NCBI GenBank assembly: GCA_015478675.1
Contig: JADMIH010000011.1
Coordinates: 1-49,375 of the forward strand
Reading direction: 5' to 3'
DNA from: Chloroflexota bacterium
Lineage (GTDB): Bacteria; Chloroflexota; Chloroflexia; QHBQ01; JADMIH01
DNA: 49,375 nucleotides
Part shown: positions 1 through 7,117 of the stretch, piece by piece
Layout: the number at the start of each line of letters is the position of its first letter
How positions within the stretch are numbered: position 1 is the stretch's first letter
Notes under the pieces: model-generated
Database searches by the model: none
What the model was told of the DNA's origin: nothing
Seen by the model: the letters and a program-made list of their open reading frames with translations, nothing else
Made by a program: the position numbers and the translations under genes

Positions 1-38
1 GTTACAATCTTTGAGACAGTCACGGGCAGAGGAGATTT

Positions 39-809
39 ATGAAGAAGATTGTGCTATTCGACTTCCACAACACTCTTGCCACTTGCGACGGCTGGCTCGA
101 CCTTGAGATCAGGACCCTACCTGCCCTTGTCTTACAGCACCTGGCCGTGGTTGGTTTATCTCCTCGACCCACGACCAAGATGTTGAACGAGGCTTCGCGC
201 CTCTTCCAAGAGCTTCGGCAGCGCGTGCGTGAGAGCGGCATCGAGTTGAGCGCTGTGGAAGGCGCTACGCAGGTATTAGCTGAGATAGGCATAGAGCTAC
301 AGGCGCAGGCGATAGTCTCCGCCGTTGAGCATTTAGAGTATGCCTGCCTTCCAGAAGTGGAGATTACGCCCAACGCTATGGTCCCATTGGAAAGGCTGCG
401 TGATGCGGGTTGTCGCCTGGGGGTTGTTTCGAGCGCTGGCTACCCACCATTCATCGAGCTTGCCCTTGAGAAGCTAGGGCTGCGCCCCTTCTTCAATGAG
501 ATAATTACCAGCGCAAGGGAGGGCCTCTACAAGTCGGACCCGAGAATCTTCCAACGGGCAGTGGCGCGCTTGGGCGGCAGAGCTGAAGACGCTGTTCATG
601 TCGGCGACCACGCCAAATACGATGTGCACACAGCAAAGCAAGCAGGCCTCTCAGCGATCTGGTATGCGGCCCATGCCAGAAGCACCGCCGAGTTGCATGG
701 GCAACCCTGGGAAGAAGTGGCCTGCGAAGGCGCCAAAGCCGACGCAGTTATCACTGACCTCGCAGACCTCTATCCAGCCATTCAAAAACTGGGGATCGAG
801 AAGCTGTGA
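39..809 (+). CDS. HAD-superfamily hydrolase
   Basis: This is a 256-residue soluble phosphatase-like protein of the haloacid dehalogenase superfamily. Motif I is DFHNT at about residues 8-12, with the nucleophile Asp8 and an unusual Asn where many members have Gly or Asp. Motif II is the Ser of VVSSAG near 130, motif III the Lys of YKSDP near 164, and motif IV is GDHAKYD near 188-194. The order and spacing fit HAD phosphatases with an alpha-helical cap between motifs I and II. The ATG is preceded by GAGGAG about 7 bases upstream. The substrate cannot be told from sequence. It is separated from proS by about 130 bp containing a promoter, so it is probably not in that operon. Confidence 0.85.
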   Translation: MKKIVLFDFHNTLATCDGWLDLEIRTLPALVLQHLAVVGLSPRPTTKMLNEASRLFQELRQRVRESGIELSAVEGATQVLAEIGIELQAQAIVSAVEHLEYACLPEVEITPNAMVPLERLRDAGCRLGVVSSAGYPPFIELALEKLGLRPFFNEIITSAREGLYKSDPRIFQRAVARLGGRAEDAVHVGDHAKYDVHTAKQAGLSAIWYAAHARSTAELHGQPWEEVACEGAKADAVITDLADLYPAIQKLGIEKL

Positions 810-865
810 GTTGGTACAGTCTAGTAGTTCCTAAGCCGTACTCTACGATCCCTCCCCCCGCCCGA

Positions 866-895
866 TTGACGCTCGCCTCTTTTCTTTGCTATAGT
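866..895 (+). promoter_or_regulatory. Promoter of proS
   Basis: A TTGACG -35 hexamer (866-871) and a TATAGT -10 (890-895) are separated by 18 bp. The start site would lie near 902, giving a leader of about 57 bases before the ATG at 960. No T-box-like structure was seen in this short leader. Confidence 0.6.
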
Positions 896-959
896 GCTTA
901 GAACAGTGCATTCTGAGGCTTACATAAACGCGACATAAATGGAGGAGCGGTTTACGACT

Positions 960-2423
960 ATGGCTACCGGTGAGAAAGCGGAGGCGAAGGGTTTTGGGCA
1001 ATCGCTGGCGGATAAGGTCAGCGACTTTCCGGGCTGGTACAACGACGTGGTAATGCGCGCCGAGTTAGCCGAGGATGCGCCTGTGCGCGGCTGTATGACG
1101 GTTCGCCCCTATGGTTACGCCATCTGGGAAAACGCGCGCGATGAGCTGGACCGCCGTTTCAAGGAAACCGATGTGGTAAACGCTGCCTTTCCTCTGCTTA
1201 TACCTAAGAGCTTTCTCCTCAAAGAGGCCGAGCATGTTGAAGGCTTCGCGCCTGAGGTGGCCTGGGTCACCATCGGGGGCGACGAAGAGCTTGCCGAACC
1301 ACTTGCTATTCGCCCTACTTCCGAGGCAATCATAGGGCCGATCTACGCCCGATGGATCCAGTCGTACCGCGACCTGCCAGTGCTGATCAACCAGTGGGCT
1401 AATGTCATGCGCTGGGAGAAGCGTCCACGCCTCTTTCTGCGTACCACCGAGTTCTGGTGGCAGGAAGGCCATACGGCGCATGCCACTCTCGATGAAGGCG
1501 AGGAGCGTACCTTGCAAATGCTGGAAGTTTACCGCTCCTTCCTGGAGAATGAGCTTGCTATCCCGGTAATCGCAGGACTCAAGAGCGAAAGCCAGAAGTT
1601 CCCCGGCGCGCTGCGTACCTACACGGTCGAAGCGATGATGGGCGACGGCAAGGCGCTCCAGGCGGGCACGTCGCATAACCTGGGCGACCACTTCGCCCGC
1701 GCCTACGATATCACCTTCCTCGATGAGAACAACACGCTCCAGTACGCCTGGACCACATCCTGGGGCATGTCCACGCGCATCGTGGGCGCAGTGATAATGG
1801 TGCATGGCGACCAGCAGGGGCTGATCCTGCCACCCCACGTCGCGCCTTACCAGGTGGTGATCGTACCTATCTGGCGCAAGGACGAGCAGAAAGCCGAGGT
1901 CATGGCCGCAGTGAACCGCGCAAGCGCTGCCCTCAAGGCAGCAGGAATCCGTATCAAGGTAGACGCAACTGAGGCGAAAAGCCCGGGGTGGAAGTTCAAC
2001 GAGTGGGAGCTAAAAGGTGTGCCTCTCCGCATCGAGCTAGGCCCACGCGACGTGGAGAACAACAGCGTGGTGCTCGCCCGCCGCGATAACCGCGCCAAAG
2101 CATCGGTCTCGATGGACGAGCTTTCTCAGCGCGTGCCTGAATTACTTGAGGAAATACAGAAAGCGCTATTTGACCGCGCTCTTGACTTCCGGCAGGCCAA
2201 TACGCTGCATGCCACAACATACGACGCGCTCAAGGCCAGCATTGAGCAGCGCCAGTTTGTTGACGTCTTCTGGTGCGGCGATCCTGTCTGCGAGGAGCGT
2301 ATCAAGGCAGAGACCAAAGCCACCAACCGCTGCATGCCCCTTGACCAGCCGGGCGATAGCGGGCCGTGCGTGCTCTGCGGCGCCGTGAGTGACAAACACT
2401 GGATCTTCGCCAGAGCGTATTAG
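960..2423 (+). CDS. proS: Prolyl-tRNA synthetase (type 3)
   Basis: This class II aminoacyl-tRNA synthetase charges tRNA-Pro with proline in the cytoplasm. Class II motif 2 is seen as FLRTTEFWWQEGHTAH in the first half, followed by a class II core, an anticodon-binding domain, and a C-terminal domain with four cysteines (CGDPVC and CVLC) ending in FARAY. That layout is the shorter archaeal/eukaryote-like form without the editing insertion found in the E. coli type. An in-frame ATG exists at 939, but GGAGGAG at 941-947 lies inside that extension and is well placed for the ATG at 960, so I chose 960 (487 residues). The next gene starts 24 bp downstream and may be cotranscribed. Confidence 0.95.
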   Translation: MATGEKAEAKGFGQSLADKVSDFPGWYNDVVMRAELAEDAPVRGCMTVRPYGYAIWENARDELDRRFKETDVVNAAFPLLIPKSFLLKEAEHVEGFAPEVAWVTIGGDEELAEPLAIRPTSEAIIGPIYARWIQSYRDLPVLINQWANVMRWEKRPRLFLRTTEFWWQEGHTAHATLDEGEERTLQMLEVYRSFLENELAIPVIAGLKSESQKFPGALRTYTVEAMMGDGKALQAGTSHNLGDHFARAYDITFLDENNTLQYAWTTSWGMSTRIVGAVIMVHGDQQGLILPPHVAPYQVVIVPIWRKDEQKAEVMAAVNRASAALKAAGIRIKVDATEAKSPGWKFNEWELKGVPLRIELGPRDVENNSVVLARRDNRAKASVSMDELSQRVPELLEEIQKALFDRALDFRQANTLHATTYDALKASIEQRQFVDVFWCGDPVCEERIKAETKATNRCMPLDQPGDSGPCVLCGAVSDKHWIFARAY

Positions 2424-2447
2424 CTGCTTTGCCCGAGCTGAACCTCG

Positions 2448-3602
2448 ATGATGGTATACAGAGAGCTTGGGCGAAGGGGTGGTTCACAACGCCACGCCTT
2501 CGCCTTCTTTATCCTCCTCGCCTCCGCGTTACTCCTGGCCGCAGGCTTTCTGCCCAGGTATCCCGTGGTCGCCCCGCTAGCTGAACCGAGCCCTTCGGCC
2601 ACTCCTGGCGCATTTGTTCCTATCAACTTGAAGATTGGCCTCCATACACGCCTGACTGACGAACCCGACCCGGCGAAGATCAAGCAAGAGTTCAGAATGC
2701 TTCGAGAGATGGGTGCGACCTGGGCAACCGAGTTCTTTCCCTGGGCCTACATCCAGCCCTCCGACCCTGACCGCTTCGACTGGACCCACGCCGATGAAGT
2801 AGCTGATGCCGCGCAAGCCGCCGGCATTACCCTGTTGGCGCGCCTGGATGGAGTTCCTGACTGGGCAAGGCCCTCCGGCACGACCTGGCGCTACCTTGAT
2901 CGCCAACGGTACAGCGATTACGGCAACTTCGTCTACGCCTTTGTGCAGCACTTCAAGGGGCGCATCTCCCGCTATATCATCTGGAACGAGCCGAACACCA
3001 CCGCCGAGTGGGGCCAGCGTACACCCGACCCACAGGCATACACCGACCTGCTGAAAGTCGCATACACCAGCGCCAAGCGCGCCGACCCCACAGCTATCGT
3101 GATCCTCGCGGGCCTTGCCCCTAACCTGGAGGGCGAAGGCAGCACAACAGCCCTCAACGACCTCGTCTATCTCGATAAACTTTACAGCGCGGGAGCCGCC
3201 CCCTACTTCGATGCTGTGGCTGTACATGCCTACGGCCTCCTTGCCCCACCAGACGACCCATCAGGCCCCGCCAAGCTCAACTTTGCGCGCACCGAAGAGG
3301 TCCACAAGGTGATGCAACGGCGGGGCGACGGCAGCAAGCCTATCTATATAACCGAAGGTGGCTGGAACGACAGCCCAAGGTGGTCGTATGCCGTCAAGCC
3401 CTACCAGCGCGTCGAATATACTGTGCGTGCCTACCAGAAAGCCGCCCAGGATTGGCCCTGGGTACAAGCCGTTTGCCTCTGGGCCTCCCGCTTCCCCAGA
3501 ACCCAGTACACCTACTTCGACAACTACAGCTTCATCACCCCCGACTTCATCCCTAAAGCTGTCTACCTGGAGGTACAGAAATATGCGAGAGGTGGGAAGT
3601 AG
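2448..3602 (+). CDS. Secreted glycoside hydrolase-like TIM-barrel protein
   Basis: This 384-residue protein has one N-terminal hydrophobic segment (about residues 18-35) that could be a signal peptide or anchor, followed by a TIM-barrel domain resembling clan A glycosidases (GH39/GH5-like). The likely acid/base Glu is in WNEPN near residue 180. The likely nucleophile Glu is in ITEGGWN near residue 300. Both sit at strand ends as expected for retaining enzymes. The substrate is unknown; a plant or microbial beta-linked polysaccharide is plausible. The start codon ATG at 2448 is followed at once by a second in-frame ATG at 2451. It lies just downstream of proS. Confidence 0.8.
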   Translation: MMVYRELGRRGGSQRHAFAFFILLASALLLAAGFLPRYPVVAPLAEPSPSATPGAFVPINLKIGLHTRLTDEPDPAKIKQEFRMLREMGATWATEFFPWAYIQPSDPDRFDWTHADEVADAAQAAGITLLARLDGVPDWARPSGTTWRYLDRQRYSDYGNFVYAFVQHFKGRISRYIIWNEPNTTAEWGQRTPDPQAYTDLLKVAYTSAKRADPTAIVILAGLAPNLEGEGSTTALNDLVYLDKLYSAGAAPYFDAVAVHAYGLLAPPDDPSGPAKLNFARTEEVHKVMQRRGDGSKPIYITEGGWNDSPRWSYAVKPYQRVEYTVRAYQKAAQDWPWVQAVCLWASRFPRTQYTYFDNYSFITPDFIPKAVYLEVQKYARGGK

Positions 3603-3681
3603 GGTGCCTGAATTGTATCGCGTGCTCGTGACCCTCATTTCACATCGTGTAGCTCGTAATTCGCGACTCCTAACTCTATAG

Positions 3682-4464
3682 ATGCGTCGCATATCAACAG
3701 ACCTGCTTATAATAGCTGTCCTTGCCCTCATATCACTGCTGGTGTGGGCTGGGCAGCAGCAAGCCCCTGACCGCTACTTACAGCAAGTACAAAGCAGCGG
3801 CGTGCTGCGAGTGGGGATGGACCCTACCTATCCTCCATTCGACGAGCTAAAAGGTGGTAAAGTGACAGGCTATGATGCTAATCTGGCAAGCGCGGTCGCT
3901 AAGGACCTCGGCGTGACAGTTGAGTTTCACACCTACGCCCTCGATACCCTATACGATGCACTCACCGCAGACAAAGTAGACATCCTCGTATCGGCTTTGC
4001 CTTTCATCTACGAGCGCCAGGCTGATGTCAGGTATTCAGTCCCTTACTACCAGGCAGGGCAGGTGCTAGTTGTACGCGCCGGCGACACCCGCATCACCTC
4101 TCTGGCTAACCTGAGCGGCAAGAAAGTAGGTGTAGAGCTTGGCTCCGCTGCCGACACGGAAGCGCGACATGAAAGCTCTCGCATCGCGGGCGTGCAGCTT
4201 AGCTCTACCTACCGGTCGGCGGAAGAAGCCCTCTCCGCCCTCCTCAAGGGCGAAGTAGATGCTGCTGTCACCGACAATTTATCTGCCCAACTCTTTCTGG
4301 GCACCCACTCCGGCTCTCTATCTATTATCTCACCGCCTCTCACAGATGAGCCTTATGTTATCGCCATGCCCGTTCGCGCCACCGGACTATCCGCCCGCGT
4401 AGATGCTACTATAGAACGCTTGCGTGCCTCAGGCGAGCTTGCCCGCCTCATGGGCGCGCCCTGA
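3682..4464 (+). CDS. Extracellular solute-binding protein, family 3 (amino-acid type)
   Basis: This 260-residue protein has an N-terminal membrane segment (about residues 9-24) without a clear lipobox, so it is probably membrane-anchored outside the cell. The rest matches the periplasmic-binding fold of polar amino-acid ABC transporters: the opening LRVGMDPTYPPF, then GYDANLASAVAKDLG, and a two-lobed alternation through VDAAVTDN. No ABC permease or ATPase gene is adjacent, so the partner is either encoded elsewhere or the protein acts as a sensor. No good ribosome-binding site is visible before the ATG at 3682. Confidence 0.85.
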   Translation: MRRISTDLLIIAVLALISLLVWAGQQQAPDRYLQQVQSSGVLRVGMDPTYPPFDELKGGKVTGYDANLASAVAKDLGVTVEFHTYALDTLYDALTADKVDILVSALPFIYERQADVRYSVPYYQAGQVLVVRAGDTRITSLANLSGKKVGVELGSAADTEARHESSRIAGVQLSSTYRSAEEALSALLKGEVDAAVTDNLSAQLFLGTHSGSLSIISPPLTDEPYVIAMPVRATGLSARVDATIERLRASGELARLMGAP

Positions 4465-4649
4465 AGTTAATCCGATGGCATGGCACCTGCTGGGCGTAGC
4501 GTTGCTTTCCTCTTCGCTTTATATGGCTAACATGTCACTCCATGTAGAGCGTGCCATTTACCCGTTTTGAAGTGGAATGAACTATGTAAGTCACCATGTC
4601 GTTCGAGCAGATCCGACCACCGGACAGGTCATCATAGAGAGGATCTTAT

Positions 4650-6611
4650 ATGAAACCGCGACTACCACAGAGTGTGTTGCTATCCGTCGTCACTTTGCTG
4701 AGCCTTGCAGCGCTGCCCGGATTCGGGCGAGTAACCCTCCCTGCGGGTGTAACAGCCCAGGTTGGCCCTTCCTCCAACAGCGCAGATTGGCCGATGTATG
4801 GGCATGACTGGAGCCGCACCAACTACAACCCTGCCGAAAAGACAATCAACGCCGGCAATGTGAGCCAGCTCGTCTCGCGCTGGCAGTCGCCCGACCTCGG
4901 CAGCAACGGCACCCCACCTTCCGGCGCGCCGAGTGTAGCTAGTGGCAAGGTGTACGTCGGCAGCAGCCGTAGCTCAGGAGATAACTTCTTCGCCTTCGAC
5001 GCGGCCACAGGCGCACAAGCCTGGACCGCCAACGTAGGCTACAAGAGCGACTGCTTCAACGTCGGCATCGGCTCTACTTCGGCCATATCGGGCTCAACGC
5101 TGGTGGTGGGCGGCGGCGATGCTGCCTACTACGGTCTCAACGCTAACACCGGAGCGCGCCTCTGGCGTAGCGCCATGAACGTCGGCAGCAGCGGCTTCGC
5201 CTGGACATCTCCCCTAATAGCGAATGGCAAAGCCTACGTAGGTATGGCCTCGCGCTGTGATAACCCGTCGGTGCGCGGTGAGGTGCGTGCTCTCGACCTG
5301 CAAAGCGGCAGCTTGTCGGCCACCCAGTACTTTGTCCCAGCCGGAAAGGCTGGCGGAGGCATCTGGAACTCACCCGCCCTCAGCCCCGACGGTGGCACCC
5401 TCCTTGTCGCTACCGGCGAGGACTTCGCGGGCTATAACGGCCCTTATAATCGCGCCATAGTTTCGCTCGACTCCCGCACCCTTGAGATAAAGCAGACACA
5501 CCAGCAAGGCAGCCTCAACCAGGACGCCGACTTCGGCACCACACCTATCGTCTTCAGTGACAACCAGAAGCGCATTCTCGTCGGCGCGAACCACAAAGAC
5601 GGCGTTTTCTACGCCTACGTACTCAACAACATCAACGGTGGGCCTATATGGTCCCGCGAAACAGGGGTCACAGTAGGGATGATGCCCGCCTATGACCCCT
5701 CCTTCGGGGATGGCGGCACCCTCTTCATCCAGGGTGGCGGAGACAGGCTCTACGCAGTTGACCCCGCCACAGGCAAAGATCGCTGGCCTGATGTGGGAGT
5801 TGGCGGGCAGGATAATATGGCTGTCGCCAATGGCGTCATTTATATCAACGAGGAAGGCGCACTCAAAGTGCTTGATGAGCGCAATGGCAGCCTCCTCCGC
5901 ACAATTACCCCTGCGCGCTCAGGGGCAAGCAACAGCGGCGTGGCGATCTCTAACGGCGTTGTCTACTGGCTTTCCGGCAATTACCTCAACGCCTGGAGCT
6001 TGCCTGGCGGTGCAGCACCAACGCCAGCGCCGACGAGCGCGCCACCTGCCTTGCCAGGCACAGGAAGCAAGCTCTTCCCCCAAACAGGCAAGAGTGTGAC
6101 CGGCATATTCTTGGACTACTGGAATAATCATGGCGCTCTGCCCCAGCAAGGCTACCCTATCTCCGACCTGATGCAAGAAAAGTCAGACCTTGATGGTAAA
6201 ACATATACTGTGCAGTACTTCGAGCGTGCTGTCTTCGAGTACCACCCTGAGAACCAACCCCCTTACAACGTCCTCCTCTCTCAGCTAGGCACAGTGAGGT
6301 ACAGGCAGAAGTACCAGGGAGGGGCGCCGGCTCAACAAAGCGAGCAAGGAAGCATACTCTTCCCCCAAACAGGCAAGAGGGTAGGAGGGAGCTTTTTGCA
6401 GTACTGGCAGCAAAATGGAGGAGTGGCGCAGCAAGGCTATCCCATCTCCGAAGAGTTCCAGGAGCGCAGTGACCTTGATGGTAAAATATATACTGTGCAG
6501 TACTTCGAGCGTGCTGTCTTCGAGTACCACTCCGAGAACCAACCCCCTTACAACGTCCTTCTGTCGCTGTTGGGCGATTTCCAGCTCAAGAGCAAATACC
6601 CCGGCAGGTAG
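4650..6611 (+). CDS. Secreted PQQ-like beta-propeller protein with two C-terminal FPQTG/GYP repeats
   Basis: This 653-residue protein has a signal peptide (residues 1-38). A beta-propeller of PQQ-enzyme type follows to about residue 455, with repeated blades such as LYAVDPATGKDRWP, starting with the PMYGHDWSRTNYNP box shared with the next gene. After a Pro/Thr-rich linker come two copies (about 470-560 and 570-650) of a roughly 85-residue module. Each has FPQTGK, a YW pair, QQGYPIS, then DGK.YTVQYFERAVFEYH and a closing LLG. The module recurs in secreted Chloroflexota proteins, but I know no function for it. No haem-binding CXXCH or clear PQQ active site was seen, so enzymatic activity is doubtful. 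GAGAGG precedes the ATG by about 7 bases. Confidence 0.8.
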   Translation: MKPRLPQSVLLSVVTLLSLAALPGFGRVTLPAGVTAQVGPSSNSADWPMYGHDWSRTNYNPAEKTINAGNVSQLVSRWQSPDLGSNGTPPSGAPSVASGKVYVGSSRSSGDNFFAFDAATGAQAWTANVGYKSDCFNVGIGSTSAISGSTLVVGGGDAAYYGLNANTGARLWRSAMNVGSSGFAWTSPLIANGKAYVGMASRCDNPSVRGEVRALDLQSGSLSATQYFVPAGKAGGGIWNSPALSPDGGTLLVATGEDFAGYNGPYNRAIVSLDSRTLEIKQTHQQGSLNQDADFGTTPIVFSDNQKRILVGANHKDGVFYAYVLNNINGGPIWSRETGVTVGMMPAYDPSFGDGGTLFIQGGGDRLYAVDPATGKDRWPDVGVGGQDNMAVANGVIYINEEGALKVLDERNGSLLRTITPARSGASNSGVAISNGVVYWLSGNYLNAWSLPGGAAPTPAPTSAPPALPGTGSKLFPQTGKSVTGIFLDYWNNHGALPQQGYPISDLMQEKSDLDGKTYTVQYFERAVFEYHPENQPPYNVLLSQLGTVRYRQKYQGGAPAQQSEQGSILFPQTGKRVGGSFLQYWQQNGGVAQQGYPISEEFQERSDLDGKIYTVQYFERAVFEYHSENQPPYNVLLSLLGDFQLKSKYPGR

Positions 6612-6645
6612 GAGTCACGCCAGACACTGGCCCGGCTGCCCTCCA

Positions 6646-6947
6646 ACAAGCGTTCAGAGTAAGGGTGCAGGGACATGGCCCCTGACGGGGTTACAGGGGC
6701 GTCCCTTGTGCACTCACCAGGGAGTAAAGCCCCCTTCTCCCCTTGTGGGAGAACAACTGTATCTCCTGTGCACTTCAGCATGCACAAAGCCCCCTCTCCC
6801 TTCATGGGAGATATACTCCCCAGCAATAAAGCCCCCTCTCCCTTCATGGGAGAGGGGGTTTGGGGGTGAGGGTGCGTAAGGGTGCGTAAGGGTACGCCTC
6901 CACAGCTACTCCTTCAAGATTGCTCCACCCCATCTCTGAACAGTTAC
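6646..6947. mobile_element. GTAAC inverted-repeat element, copy A
   Basis: This is a 302-bp non-coding element. Its right arm, from the CCCTCTCCC core to CTGAACAGTTAC, is nearly identical to copies B, D and E. Its left arm is diverged but begins with AAGCGTTCAGAG. It is flanked by GCCCTCCA (6638-6645) and GCCCTCTA (6948-6955), 7 of 8 matching, which looks like an aged 8-bp target duplication. It contains two CCCTCTCCCTTCATGGGAG hairpins and a G-rich run that could form a quadruplex. No transposase is present. Confidence 0.8.
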
Positions 6948-6961
6948 GCCCTCTACAGGGT

Positions 6962-6991
6962 ATGCCGTTACACAGTGTTTTATGGTAAAAT
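6962..6991 (+). promoter_or_regulatory. Possible promoter of the SLH propeller gene
   Basis: A TAAAAT -10 hexamer lies at 6986-6991. At the 18-bp spacing the -35 position holds ATGCCG, only 3 of 6 matching. It is 14 bp from the right end of copy A. The leader would be about 120 bases and includes a hairpin (TACGACTA at 7065-7072 pairing with TAGTCGTA at 7088-7095) just before the AAGGAGG ribosome-binding site. Confidence 0.4.
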
Positions 6992-7117
6992 CTGCTAACA
7001 TTCTCGGCCTGGTTACATCCGGCCTGATTATCCTGGTATACTTGTGGAGGTAAGTCTGTTGCGCTACGACTATACCCCATGGTAGAGTAGTCGTATAAAT
7101 AGCAAGGAGGTCTCACC

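Noticed and set aside
939..962. Upstream ATG at 939 as the proS start
   Set aside because: The GGAGGAG sequence lies within that extension and is correctly spaced for the ATG at 960.
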